In this document: positions 28,068 through 38,365 of the stretch, piece after piece
Layout of the letters: the number at the start of each line of letters is the position of its first letter
Position numbering within the stretch: the stretch's first letter is position 1
From: Chloroflexota bacterium
GTDB lineage: Bacteria; Chloroflexota; Anaerolineae; UBA7937; B3-Chlor
Direction of reading: 5' to 3'
DNA length: 64,000 nucleotides
Assembly: GCA_030613785.1 (NCBI GenBank)
Contig: JAUWLF010000002.1
Location: forward strand, 1 to 64,000
The notes under the pieces: generated by a model
What the model saw: the letters and a program-made list of their open reading frames with translations, nothing else
Database searches by the model: none
Told to the model about the DNA's origin: nothing
Position numbers and translations under genes: made by a program

Positions 28068-29465
28068 ATGAAGAGTATCGAGAAGAAGGTCCATCCGTAC
28101 ATCCCCAATTCAGTGCCGTCCATAGCAGAGCAAATGCTGCAAGAGATTGGGGTGGAGTCTATCGAAGAGTTCTACGAAGACGTGCCTGAGAAACTCCGAC
28201 TTAAGCGCAGGATGAATCTACCCGAGCCTATCACGTCTGAGGCTGCCCTCAAGAGACATGTGGAGACAATCCTCAAGAGGAACCAGCCGTGTGGGCCGAA
28301 TCTGAGCTTCCTTGGAGCGGGATGCTATCAGCACTATGTCCCTGCTGTGTGTGATGAGGTGAACCAGCGAGGTGAGTTCTTGACCGCCTATGAGGGCGGA
28401 CCATATACAGACCACGGCAAGTATCAGGCTCTTTTCGAGTACGCCAGCATGATGGCCGAGCTTCTCAACATGGAGGTGGTGAACGTGCCCACCTACGATG
28501 GTCTTCAGGCCGCAGCCACATCCCTCCGCATGGCGTGCAGAATCACGGGTCGGCGCGAGATTATATTGACCAGAGCTCTTAGCTCCGATATGAGACTCAA
28601 ACTCAGGGACTTCTGCAGACCCAACATCGATATCAAGACCGTGGACTATGATCCGGAGACCGGCCAAATGGACCTCGGCATGCTTGCGCGAGAGGTCTCT
28701 TCAAGAACGGCGGCAGTGTACTTCGAGAATCCTGCCTATCTGGGCTTCATGGAGACCCAAGGAGAGGAGATCTCCAGAATAGCGCACGAGCAGGGCGCTC
28801 TCTGCGTCGTGGGAGTGGATCCGTCGTCCTTAGGAGTAATCACTCCCCCAGCCGAGTACGGGGCAGACATCGCCTGTGGCGACATTCAGACCTTGGGCAT
28901 ACATATGCATTTCGGCGGTGGACAGGCGGGCTTCATCGCCACTCACGACGACGAGAGATACATCGCGGAGTACCCCTCCCGGCTGTTTGGCATCACACCC
29001 ACCTCGGTAGAAGGAGAATACGGCTTCGGCGACGTCGCCTTCGAGAGAACCCACTTCGCGGTAAGAGAGCAAGGCAAGGAGTGGGTGGGGACGGCTGCAG
29101 CATTGTGGGGCATCACGGCGGGAGTCTATCTGGCACTCATGGGACCCCAGGGCATGGTGGATCTTGGTGAGGGTGTGATGTCAAGATCGCACTATGCCAT
29201 GAGGCAGATAGACAAGATAGAAGGTATCAAGGCGCCAGTCTTCAAGGCACCCCATTTGAAGGAGTTCGTGGTGAGTTTTGAAGGAACCGGCAAAACCGTC
29301 GACGAAGTGAACAAGGGTCTGCTCGAGCGGCACATCTTCGGCGGCAAGAGCTTGTCGCAAGAGTTCCCCGAGCTGATCGATGGTGCCCTATACTGCGTGA
29401 CCGAGGTCCACACCAAGGAAGACATCGACAGGCTAGTGAATGCCCTACAGGAGGTCACTAGATAG
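28068..29465 (+). CDS. gcvPA: Glycine dehydrogenase (decarboxylating) subunit 1-like (GcvPA family)
   Basis: PYIPNSVPSIAEQMLQEIGVESIEEFYEDVPEKLRLKRRMNLPEPITSEAALKRHV, FLGAGCYQHYVPAV, TAYEGGPYTDHGKYQALFEYASMMAELLNMEVVNVPTYDG; RBS aaaggagc. Confidence 0.85.
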   Translation: MKSIEKKVHPYIPNSVPSIAEQMLQEIGVESIEEFYEDVPEKLRLKRRMNLPEPITSEAALKRHVETILKRNQPCGPNLSFLGAGCYQHYVPAVCDEVNQRGEFLTAYEGGPYTDHGKYQALFEYASMMAELLNMEVVNVPTYDGLQAAATSLRMACRITGRREIILTRALSSDMRLKLRDFCRPNIDIKTVDYDPETGQMDLGMLAREVSSRTAAVYFENPAYLGFMETQGEEISRIAHEQGALCVVGVDPSSLGVITPPAEYGADIACGDIQTLGIHMHFGGGQAGFIATHDDERYIAEYPSRLFGITPTSVEGEYGFGDVAFERTHFAVREQGKEWVGTAAALWGITAGVYLALMGPQGMVDLGEGVMSRSHYAMRQIDKIEGIKAPVFKAPHLKEFVVSFEGTGKTVDEVNKGLLERHIFGGKSLSQEFPELIDGALYCVTEVHTKEDIDRLVNALQEVTR

Positions 29466-29466
29466 A

Positions 29467-31080
29467 ATGAACCAGGATGCAAGTCAGAGAAAGGCTACAA
29501 ACCTCAAGAAGTGGCCCAGACGGTTTCATCAAGCTAGGTGGGATGAGCCAATCATCTTCGAGTTGAGCAATGAGGGGCAACGTGGCATCCTTCTGCCGGC
29601 GACAGACGAGGGCATTACGGAGGAGGTAGGGAATCCGCTGGAGACCTTGCCCGAGAGCCTTAGGAGGCACGAGCCGCCCAGACTGCCGGAGCTGTCGCAG
29701 CCTCAGGTACTAAGACACTACCTGAGGCTGTCGCAAGAGACCTTGGGGACTGACCTGGTTGTCGATCTGGGTCTGGGGACGTGCACGATGAAGTACAGCC
29801 CGAAAATAAACGAGCAGTTTGTGCGAATGCCTGAGATGGCAAACATCCACCCTCTCCAGAATGTGGACACTGTTCAAGGCATCTTGGAGATCATGTACGA
29901 GTTCAAGCAGATGCTGAAAGAGATCTCGGGGATGCTCGAGTTCACGTTGCAGCCCGGCGGAGGGTCGGCGGCCATATACACCGCTGCGTCCATCATCCGC
30001 GCCTACCATGAATCTCGAGGTGAGTTGGGTCAGCGAGACGAGATGCTCACGACTATCTTCTCTCACCCGTCTGACGCAGCCTGTCCCAAGACGGCCGGCT
30101 TCAAAGTCATCACTACCTATCCCGATGACGAGGGCTATCCTGATCTTGAGGCGCTGAAAGCGGCGGTCTCAGAGCGAACCGCTGGGCTGATGATAACCAA
30201 CCCTGAGGATACGGGCATCTACAACGCCAAGATCGCACAATTCGTGAGGGTGGTCCACGAAGCGGGCGGGTTGTGCTTCTACGATCAGGCTAATGCCAAC
30301 GGAATGCTGGGCATTACCAGAGCAGCCGACGCTGGTTTTGACCTTTGTCACTTCAATCTGCACAAGACATTCTCCTCACCACACGGTTGTAGCGGGCCGG
30401 CGGTTGGTGCAGTTGGCGTCAGGGAAATGTTGTCCAGGTTCCTCCCGGTGCCAGTCGTCGTATTCGACGGCACTACCTATTCTCTGGACTACGATCGGCC
30501 TGACTCAATTGGGAAGGTTCGGGCGTTCTATGGAGTCCCTCCCGTTGTTCTGAGGTCATATGCCTGGGTGATGAGTCTTGGCGCTGACGGCCTTCGAGAT
30601 GTTGCAGAGATCTCTGTTCTCAACAACAACTACCTGCTCAACAAGCTGTTGAAGGTGAAGGGGATGAGTGCACCGTACGCCGAGGGCAAGCACAGAATCG
30701 AGCAGGTGCGATACAGCTGGGAGCAACTGAACAAAGACACGGGGGTCGGCACGGATGACGTGATAAGGCGAGCAGCCGACTTTGGCTCCTACTACTTTGC
30801 CAGCCATCACCCCTGGGTCGTACCCGAGCCCTGCACTCTGGAGCCGACTGAGTCATATACGCGCGAGGAGCTCGACGAATACGCCGCGATCATGGCCCAG
30901 ATCTCTGACGAATCGTATGCCGACCCCGCTCTGGTGAAGACCGCGCCTCACGAGAGCACGATACACGCCGTTGATCCCACAGCTCTAGATGATCCGTCGC
31001 AGTGGGCAGTCAGCTGGAGGGCGTACTTGAGGAAAGCCCGCAACATGCTGAAGCTTGAAGAAGGACCTCCAGGACAGTGA
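29467..31080 (+). CDS. gcvPB: Glycine dehydrogenase (decarboxylating) subunit 2-like (GcvPB family)
   Basis: LGLGTCTMKYSPKINEQF, LQPGGGSAAIYTAASIIRAYHESRG, PLP-lysine region CHFNLHKTFSSPHGCSGPAVG, PEPCTLEPTESYTREELD. Confidence 0.85.
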   Translation: MNQDASQRKATNLKKWPRRFHQARWDEPIIFELSNEGQRGILLPATDEGITEEVGNPLETLPESLRRHEPPRLPELSQPQVLRHYLRLSQETLGTDLVVDLGLGTCTMKYSPKINEQFVRMPEMANIHPLQNVDTVQGILEIMYEFKQMLKEISGMLEFTLQPGGGSAAIYTAASIIRAYHESRGELGQRDEMLTTIFSHPSDAACPKTAGFKVITTYPDDEGYPDLEALKAAVSERTAGLMITNPEDTGIYNAKIAQFVRVVHEAGGLCFYDQANANGMLGITRAADAGFDLCHFNLHKTFSSPHGCSGPAVGAVGVREMLSRFLPVPVVVFDGTTYSLDYDRPDSIGKVRAFYGVPPVVLRSYAWVMSLGADGLRDVAEISVLNNNYLLNKLLKVKGMSAPYAEGKHRIEQVRYSWEQLNKDTGVGTDDVIRRAADFGSYYFASHHPWVVPEPCTLEPTESYTREELDEYAAIMAQISDESYADPALVKTAPHESTIHAVDPTALDDPSQWAVSWRAYLRKARNMLKLEEGPPGQ

Positions 31081-32220
31081 GTGGCTGGGATGCCAGAGAG
31101 GACACTTAGGCGGCTCGGACTGATCGTGAATCCCGTCGCGGGAATAGGCGGGAGGGTCGGGCTAAAGGGAAGTGATGGGGTCCGAATCCAGGAGCAAGCC
31201 CTGAAGCTCGGCGCTGTGCCGCAAGCGGAGACCCGCACTGTCTGCGCTCTCGAGGCCATCAAGGCCTTGGGCGCAGAGCTCGAAATCATCACCTACCCTG
31301 GCGAAATGGGGGAGGATGCGGCCAGGCAATCCGGCTTTCAGCCTACGGTGATTGGTTCAATCCAGCTGGGCAGCACGACAGCGAGCGATACGAGGAAGGC
31401 GGCTCAAGAGTTGGAACAGCTCAACGTCGAGCTACTGCTGTTCGCGGGAGGAGACGGGACAGCGAGGGATATTTACGATGCTGTTGGCGATGGCATCCCG
31501 GTGCTAGGCATCCCAGCCGGGGTCAAGATCCACTCCGGAGCCTACGCAACGAGTCCCAAAGCAGCAGGGGCTCTGGCCGCATTGTTTCTGTCAGGCGACA
31601 TCACGAGCCTGCGCGAAGCCGAGGTGATGGACATAGATGAGGACGCAATCAGAGCGGGTATCGTCTCGGCACGACTATATGGATTCCTGAGGATCCCTTT
31701 TCAGAGACGACTGGTGCAGGGAGCGAAGGCAGCGAGCGGGCCAACCGAGGCCGGGACCATGAGGGCGATAGCATGCCACATCGTTGAGAACATGCGCAGG
31801 GAGTGCCTTTACATCATCGGTCCTGGCACAACGACTAGGGCCATAGCATCCGAACTGGGGGTGCCCAAGACACTCATTGGCGTGGATGTGGTGCTGGATG
31901 GGAGAGTGGTAGCGTCAGATGCAAACGAGTCTCGGCTCCTAGATCTACTGGATGGGAGACCAGCAACTATCATCGTGACCCCTATTGGTGGGCAGGGCTA
32001 CATCTTCGGCCGAGGAAACCAGCAACTGAGCCACGAAGTGATTACTCGAGTGGGCGAGAGCAATATTACCATTGTCGGAACCAAGGAGAAGATACACTCG
32101 CTGCGCGGTCAGCCATTCCTGGTGGATACTGGCGATCCCTCTCTGGACCAGATGCTGACTGGCTATGTGAAAGTCGTCACAGGATACAACGAAATGATCG
32201 TGTATCGGGTCAATTCTTAG
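31081..32220 (+). CDS. ATP-NAD kinase family protein (COG3199/AcoX-like)
   Basis: LGLIVNPVAGIGGRVGLKGSDG, LLLFAGGDGTARDIYDAVG, LGIPAGVKIHSGAYATSPKAAG, VVTPIGGQGYIFGRGNQQLS; abuts gcvPB-like gene. Confidence 0.85.
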   Translation: MAGMPERTLRRLGLIVNPVAGIGGRVGLKGSDGVRIQEQALKLGAVPQAETRTVCALEAIKALGAELEIITYPGEMGEDAARQSGFQPTVIGSIQLGSTTASDTRKAAQELEQLNVELLLFAGGDGTARDIYDAVGDGIPVLGIPAGVKIHSGAYATSPKAAGALAALFLSGDITSLREAEVMDIDEDAIRAGIVSARLYGFLRIPFQRRLVQGAKAASGPTEAGTMRAIACHIVENMRRECLYIIGPGTTTRAIASELGVPKTLIGVDVVLDGRVVASDANESRLLDLLDGRPATIIVTPIGGQGYIFGRGNQQLSHEVITRVGESNITIVGTKEKIHSLRGQPFLVDTGDPSLDQMLTGYVKVVTGYNEMIVYRVNS

Positions 32221-32235
32221 GGAGGCAGCTTGTCT

Positions 32236-33009
32236 ATGCGTCTACAGAACAAGGTCGCTCTGATTACCGGCGGTACCTCTGGCATCGGGCGCGAGACCGC
32301 CCTCCTCTTCGCGCTTGAGGGCGCCAGCCTGGCCCTCACTGGGAGGAACGAGCCACGAGGGCAGGAGGTCGCAAAGAAGGTCGAGGAGGAAGGAGGAACC
32401 GCCATATTCTTCCGTATGGACGTGCGCTCTGCAGATGACTGTCGCCGAGCAGTGGAGGAGACGATTCGCACCCTCGGACCTGTGGACATACTCTTCAACA
32501 ATGCCGGTGTCTCCTACTCAGGCACAGTGCTTGAATGCGGCGAGGAGGAATGGGACCTCACACTGGACATCAATCTGAAGGGCACCTACCTGATGTCCAA
32601 GTTTGCTCTCCCAGGAATGATCGCCAGGAGAGGCGGCGTCATTATCAACAATGCGTCAAACTTGGGGCTCGTTGGTGGTGACTCAGCCGCTGCCTACTGC
32701 GCGTCCAAGGGAGGTGTGGTGTTGATCACCAGAGCAATGGCCATAGACCATGCCTCCCAGGGAATTCGGATCAACTGCATCTGTGCGGGGGCTGTGGATA
32801 CGCCCATGCTCGAGGGTGAACTGGAGCAAATGAAGCTGCGAGTGAAGGATTCTTCAGGAGACGGAACGCCACAGGCGCTGAGGTACATAGGAACGCCGCA
32901 GCAGATAGCTCAGGCAGCGCTCTTCCTGGCTACCGATTCGTCCTCTTTCATGAACGGCGCCACGCTAGTGGTCGACGGAGGGGCAACAGCGGGGTACAGA
33001 TGGAACTGA
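32236..33009 (+). CDS. SDR family NAD(P)-dependent oxidoreductase
   Basis: LQNKVALITGGTSGIGRETALLFALEGA, DILFNNAGVSYSG, YCASKGGVVLITRAMAID. Confidence 0.93.
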   Translation: MRLQNKVALITGGTSGIGRETALLFALEGASLALTGRNEPRGQEVAKKVEEEGGTAIFFRMDVRSADDCRRAVEETIRTLGPVDILFNNAGVSYSGTVLECGEEEWDLTLDINLKGTYLMSKFALPGMIARRGGVIINNASNLGLVGGDSAAAYCASKGGVVLITRAMAIDHASQGIRINCICAGAVDTPMLEGELEQMKLRVKDSSGDGTPQALRYIGTPQQIAQAALFLATDSSSFMNGATLVVDGGATAGYRWN

Positions 33010-33236
33010 CAGAGCGGATTCTGTGTGCCGCTGCAGCCTGCACTCAGACCAGCACCTATGCTTAGCATGGGTGACGCGCCCGTGGTCATAGTCACATAGC
33101 GGATCTCGAGCATCCCGCAGCAAAGCTGCAGCATCCTACGTCACCCCGATCTCTGGAGGGACCAAGACCGTTCGCATGCAGGGCGCCCGATTCCTACCCA
33201 GCAGACCATCCCGAGTGCGCGTGTCGACTCGCCCAA

Positions 33237-33791
33237 CTATGGCCTCTCCCGCCCTCTTGTCAACTCCTTGGCCACGCTTGCAGCACGGCGCCCCATAGCA
33301 CGAGCGACAGCCAGTTCTTCCGTGTCCGGTCTCTCATCTGCCTCGCGCCCAAGGGAACTCGCACCCACACCGAAGTGATACCCGAACTTGTCGTTGGCAG
33401 GTTCCCTGGGATCGAGGCCGACCACCACCATCCCGTGCTGGAGCATGGGAATCAACAGCGACCAGAGGGCGTATTCCTGATCTCCGTGCAGAGCCTCGCT
33501 GCAGCTGAACACAGAGCCAACCTTGCCAGCCAGCTTACCCTCGGCAAACAGAACCACGGTGCCGTCCACAAATCTTTTCATAGCGACACTCATGTTGCCA
33601 AAGTGGTTCGGGGAGCCCCAGAAGATCACATCTGCTTCGAGGAGATCCTCGTGTGAGGCATCGCGAACTGACACCACTTGCACGGTTGTGCCTTCCACCT
33701 CCCTGGCCCCTTCGGCGATGGCGTTGGCCAGTTTCTCCGTGTGCCCAAACTGGCTATGATAGACCACAACAGCTTTGACTGCGTTCTCCAT
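33237..33791 (-). CDS. Flavodoxin / NAD(P)H:quinone oxidoreductase (WrbA-like)
   Basis: VKAVVVYHSQFGHTEKLANAIAEGAREVEG, DVIFWGSPNHFGNMSVAMKRFVDG; start ATG preceded by ggagg. Confidence 0.85.
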   Translation of the reverse strand: MENAVKAVVVYHSQFGHTEKLANAIAEGAREVEGTTVQVVSVRDASHEDLLEADVIFWGSPNHFGNMSVAMKRFVDGTVVLFAEGKLAGKVGSVFSCSEALHGDQEYALWSLLIPMLQHGMVVVGLDPREPANDKFGYHFGVGASSLGREADERPDTEELAVARAMGRRAASVAKELTRGRERP

Positions 33792-34041
33792 TAGCATCCT
33801 CCACACAGTGCACCATGTCGTCCTTGAGTCTGAGCGCCAGTCGATCCAACTGCCCTGCCCCATTCTGCATGACTTTGTCCATAGGATGTCAACGAGCTTG
33901 CAGCACGCTTCATGCGTGTTCGCACAACCTTGGTGTCAGACCGGGGGCATCGCACACGACTACCGCCGCCACGACTGGTCCCGATGGAACGCCCCCCACA
34001 AAAGCCACCCGGGCTTCTCCTGGAGGAGTTGTGCACAGGCG

Positions 34042-35319
34042 TCAGGACTCGGCAGAGTACTTGTCCGCTCGCACTCTGCACGAGATACCATGGGCGAGCA
34101 TGTTCTCGTAGTTGCATGCTCGTTCACAGATCCCCGCCAGCCCGGCAGAGGCCTCACGAGTCGCGTACTGATAGGTGACCACCTTGAGGAACTTGCCGAC
34201 GTAGAGCCCTCCAGTGTATCTTGCTGCTCGCATCGTTGGCAGGACATGGTTCGTACCGATGGACTTGTCCCCATAAGCCACGGTAGTCTCCTCGCCCAAG
34301 AACAAAGACCCATAGTTGCTCAGGTTGTCGAGATAGTATCGCCAGTCGCCCGTCTGGACTTCCAGGTGCTCGGGCGCCCACGCATCGCAGACTTCCACAG
34401 CCTCTTCACGCGAACTGACCAGAATGACTTCTCCGTTGTCGCTCCATGAGACCTCAGCCACTTCTCGGGTCGGCAGGTCCACGAGTTGGTTCTCGATCTC
34501 AGCCATGGTCTGCTCGGCAATCTCACGTGAGAGGGAGAGCAGTGCTTGCCGTGAGTTGGGATCGTGCTCGGCCTGCCCCAGTATGTCGGCCGCCACAATG
34601 GAGGGATCAGCAGTGTTGTCCACGAGCACCAGAATCTCTGTGGGACCGGCCAGCAGGTCGATCCCCACCTGACCGAAAAGCTGACGCTTGGCCTCGGCCA
34701 CATAGACATTGCCCGCGCCCACGATCATGTCGACGGGCTCAAGTCCATCCATACCGAAGGCCATGGCGGCCAGCGCCTGCACACCTCCCATGCAGTATAC
34801 TTCATCGGCTCCGGCGGCCACCATGGAGTAGAGAGTACCCGGATGTATCCCCTCACCCCTTACCGGTGGCGTACACGCAACCACGCGGTCCACTCCGGCC
34901 ACCTTTGGTGTGATTACGGTCATGTGGGCGGAAGCCAGGAGCGGATAGCGGCCACCCGGTACATAAGAGCCACTTGCGGCAATGGGTATGATTCTCTGTC
35001 CCAGGTGCACACCGGGCAGCGTCTCGATCTCGAAATCTATGATCGTCTCCCTTTGCTTCTTCGCGAAGTTGCGGATCTGTTCCTGACAGAAGTCGATATC
35101 CTGCCGCTCGATCGGCGGGAGCTTCTCACGCGCTTCCTCGATATCCTTTTCTGTGACTCGAAAGCTAGGTGGATCCCAATCGTCGAACTTCCGGGAGTAG
35201 TAACGTACGGCTTCCTCGCCTTCACTGCAAACGCGGTCCAGAATCTCTGTGACAACCTCTCTGACCTCGCGCAGATCCTGCACAGGTCTCGCCTCTGACT
35301 TCTTCAGATATGACGCCAT
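34042..35319 (-). CDS. Histidinol dehydrogenase (HisD) superfamily protein
   Basis: ASGSYVPGGRYPLLASAHMTVITPKVAGV, VYCMGGVQALAAMAFG, VGAGNVYVAEAKRQLFGQVGIDLLAGPTEILVLVD, WAPEHLEVQTGD, GTNHVLPTMRAARYTGGL. Confidence 0.93.
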   Translation of the reverse strand: MASYLKKSEARPVQDLREVREVVTEILDRVCSEGEEAVRYYSRKFDDWDPPSFRVTEKDIEEAREKLPPIERQDIDFCQEQIRNFAKKQRETIIDFEIETLPGVHLGQRIIPIAASGSYVPGGRYPLLASAHMTVITPKVAGVDRVVACTPPVRGEGIHPGTLYSMVAAGADEVYCMGGVQALAAMAFGMDGLEPVDMIVGAGNVYVAEAKRQLFGQVGIDLLAGPTEILVLVDNTADPSIVAADILGQAEHDPNSRQALLSLSREIAEQTMAEIENQLVDLPTREVAEVSWSDNGEVILVSSREEAVEVCDAWAPEHLEVQTGDWRYYLDNLSNYGSLFLGEETTVAYGDKSIGTNHVLPTMRAARYTGGLYVGKFLKVVTYQYATREASAGLAGICERACNYENMLAHGISCRVRADKYSAES

Positions 35320-35320
35320 C

Positions 35321-35911
35321 CTATGTCTCCTTCTGCATCAGGCGCTTCCCCACGCTCCACGCACGGCCAACGGGCTCGCCCACGCGCAGGTAGTGGTTGT
35401 CACGAAACGAGAAAAGCAGAGGGTCTATCTTCTTGATGTCGGGCCTACCGTCTGTCAGACAGGTTTCGTCAACGTATGCCGCGACGATTTCCCCTATGAA
35501 AGCCACTTCGCCCGGAAAGTCAAGGGTCTGGACAACCCGACACTCCAGATTGATTGGACATTGTCTGATCATGGGTGCGGTGCTGGCCTTACCATAGAAC
35601 GTGTCGAACATGTCGGATTTGTCCACCTTATGTCCGGAAACCAGCCCACAGTAGTCGGTGATTTCCACCATGTCCGCGGATGGCGTATTCACGCTGAACG
35701 TGCCGCTCTCCCTGATCCCGATGGTCGTGTAGTGAGTCTTGTTCAGCGACACCGAGAGTGTCGGGGGCTCCATGTTCACAATCCCAACACACGCCGCCAC
35801 GCAGTAGTTGGGCCTGCCCCGTACATCGGATCCCACCAGCGCAACGGGCTTCGGATACAGGAACGGTCCTGCCCCAAGGTCAACCTTCTTCATCGTTTTG
35901 ATTTCCTCCAC
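35321..35911 (-). CDS. Flavin reductase-like protein (FMN-binding split-barrel)
   Basis: YPKPVALVGSDVRGRPNYCVAACVGIVNMEPPTLSVSLNKTHYTTIGIRESGTFSVN typical of the DIM6/NTAB flavin reductase family. Confidence 0.87.
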   Translation of the reverse strand: MEEIKTMKKVDLGAGPFLYPKPVALVGSDVRGRPNYCVAACVGIVNMEPPTLSVSLNKTHYTTIGIRESGTFSVNTPSADMVEITDYCGLVSGHKVDKSDMFDTFYGKASTAPMIRQCPINLECRVVQTLDFPGEVAFIGEIVAAYVDETCLTDGRPDIKKIDPLLFSFRDNHYLRVGEPVGRAWSVGKRLMQKET

Positions 35912-36823
35912 TCAGTAGGCTAATGCCCTTGCCAGTGCACGAATGACGATGGCTCCCCAATCGTCTGCTCAGTCTCGCATTCAGCACGCTCAGGCGGTGG
36001 TTGAAGGGTCTGCGAGACTGCGTACAGTTGCGTGGTCGTGCACGCAGTGCCCATGTCCCCCTACCAACTGTATCACAGCGAATCAATCCTCGCAAGGCCC
36101 CGAGGGGTATGCAGCTTTCCCTTCCCACTAGGTGTGCGCGCAGATCCTTTGTTTGCAGGGAGTGAACACTGGGTCTGATGCAGGTGTGCTCAAAGTCGCT
36201 TATCGAACTCCGACAAGTAGGCCGAGTCTGCCGGTGCGCAGCACACAACTGGTAGATTCCTTGGGGTCTAGCTGTGCGCCGCACGGATTGTCCAACTTCC
36301 GACCGCCGTCATGCCACACCTTCGGGACCAGGGACAACAAGACCCCAAGCTCCCTCGAGACAGGATCTGACTCGTGTGGCCCAGCAGTATGGAACCAGCA
36401 TGGAGTAGTAGTGCATCAACTAGTCTTGCCGAAAAATCGGGCATCCCAGGCGAATCTCAAACCGATCGGCATCGTCCGTGCCTCGGATCTTTGGCCCACC
36501 TGTCGTCAGCGGACGTGAGGCAAACAGTGGCAGGCGCGGAAGAAGTAGGCTAGGATTAGGTGATTGCCAGCCGCATCCGAATCCACTGTGGATTGCTGCA
36601 GAAGGCGCGGGGCCGTCGTTTCCTTGCGGCAGGGTCCTCACGTTGGCCGAACCCTGCCCTGCACGATCCCAATCGTCAGCTTCTTCCTTCTTCGATGGCC
36701 CGGGGGCGGGGCACATTTCCCTTAACGGGCCATCGCGCACTGGGTCACCGGAGCAGCAACGGATGCAGTGTCGTGCTCCAGGTAGGACAGATGCTGGGTA
36801 ACCACTTGTGGTGGGAGGAACGC

Positions 36824-38365
36824 ATGCAAAGCAATGCCATCAGACTGGATCCCCGGGACAATGTGGCCACCGCGCTGCGAGATCTTCTTGCGGGGACCGA
36901 GGTAAGGATCGATGACGAGGTCATCGTATTGAACACCTCCGTTCCCGTCGGACACAAGTTCGCGCTGCGCCGGATAGCGGCTAGGGACCCGGTAGTCAAG
37001 TACGGCGCGCCCATCGGGTGGGCCACATCCGCGATCAAGAAGGGCGATCACACACACATCCACAACGTGCAGTCGTATCGGTCAATCACCTACGCCGGGA
37101 ATGTGAGCCAAGAGTACTTGCAGCTGACAGCCAGCGACCGTGGCTTCTCGCCGACTCCCTTTGGCTCTGGGCGAGTATCACCTCTGCCTGATGTGCTTGA
37201 GCCGGTGACAGTGATGGGGTATCGAAGGCCCGATGGCAGAGTAGGCATTCGCAACCACATTTTGATCCTGCCCACTGTCAGTTGCGTAAATACTACAGTT
37301 GGCAGAATCGGTCGGCTCCTGCAAGACGTCGTCGTGATTGCGCACCCATATGGGTGCACACAACTCGGTGCCGACCTGGAACAGACCAAGAGAGTCCTTC
37401 TGGGCTTTGCCACACATCCCAACGTGGCTGCTGTAGTACTCGTGAGTCTAGGGTGTGAGACCATGCCGATCCAAGAGATACATGACCAGGTTCTGAACCG
37501 TGGCAAGCCCGTCCGGCACCTAATAGTGCAGGAGGAAGGCGGAACCAAACGCACGGTGGAGAAGGCGGTCGAATGGGCTAACGCTATGTTACAAGAAGCA
37601 CAGTTGCAGCCTCGGGAATCTATCTTCTTGCATGAGCTGGTCATAGGTACTGAATGTGGTGGTTCGGATTCCCTTTCGGGACTGACAGCCAATCCCGCTC
37701 TGGGGCTGGCGAGTGATATGGTTATCGGTCACGGGGGCACTGTCATTCTGTCGGAGACACCAGAATTCATCGGGGCTGAGCACGTGCTGGCCAGAAGAGC
37801 AAGGAATGCAACCGTGGCCGATGGCATAGTGCGACTCGTAGCGCAGCGAGAGAGACAAGCCAGACTCGCAGGCGTTGACCTGCGCGGCGCTCAGCCAACA
37901 CCGGGGAACATGGCTGGGGGGCTAACCACCATCGAAGAGAAGTCACTGGGAGCAATTCGCAAAGGGGGCACCTCACCAATCCGAGAAGTCGTCCCGTACG
38001 CAGTCCACCCATCTCATAGTGGGCTCGTGATCATGGACACCCCCGGATATGACCCTGCGTCCGTTACGGCTATGGTAGCAGGCGGCGCCCAAGTGGTTGT
38101 CTTTACCACGGGAAGGGGCTCACCCGCAGGATCTCCTATTGCCCCAGTCATCAAGGTATCGAGCAACAGTGACGCTTGCCAGCGCATAGGGGCGGAGCAT
38201 ATCGACGTTGACTGCGGAGGGATCCTGGAAGGACGGGAGACGATAGCCGATATGGGGCAATGCATTTTTCGGGAAGTCATCGCTGTTGTGAACGGAGCAC
38301 TCACAAAGGCAGAGATCTCTGGACACGAAGACTTCGCCATTGCCCGTCTAGGCTTCGATCTTTAG
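36824..38365 (+). CDS. UxaA family hydrolase (altronate/galactarate dehydratase-like; SAF domain plus GD_AH C-terminal domain)
   Basis: N-term SAF-type VPVGHKFALRRIAARDPVVKYGAPIGWATSAIKKGDHTHIHNVQS; GYRRPDGRVGIRNHILILPTVSCVN; TECGGSDSLSGLTANPALGLASD; start ATG 36824 with RBS gggagg. Confidence 0.9.
   Translation: MQSNAIRLDPRDNVATALRDLLAGTEVRIDDEVIVLNTSVPVGHKFALRRIAARDPVVKYGAPIGWATSAIKKGDHTHIHNVQSYRSITYAGNVSQEYLQLTASDRGFSPTPFGSGRVSPLPDVLEPVTVMGYRRPDGRVGIRNHILILPTVSCVNTTVGRIGRLLQDVVVIAHPYGCTQLGADLEQTKRVLLGFATHPNVAAVVLVSLGCETMPIQEIHDQVLNRGKPVRHLIVQEEGGTKRTVEKAVEWANAMLQEAQLQPRESIFLHELVIGTECGGSDSLSGLTANPALGLASDMVIGHGGTVILSETPEFIGAEHVLARRARNATVADGIVRLVAQRERQARLAGVDLRGAQPTPGNMAGGLTTIEEKSLGAIRKGGTSPIREVVPYAVHPSHSGLVIMDTPGYDPASVTAMVAGGAQVVVFTTGRGSPAGSPIAPVIKVSSNSDACQRIGAEHIDVDCGGILEGRETIADMGQCIFREVIAVVNGALTKAEISGHEDFAIARLGFDL

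Noticed and set aside
36560-36823. Extended N-terminus of the UxaA-like ORF
   Set aside because: Sequence is non-conserved-looking; ATG 36824 has a good RBS and begins the SAF domain.
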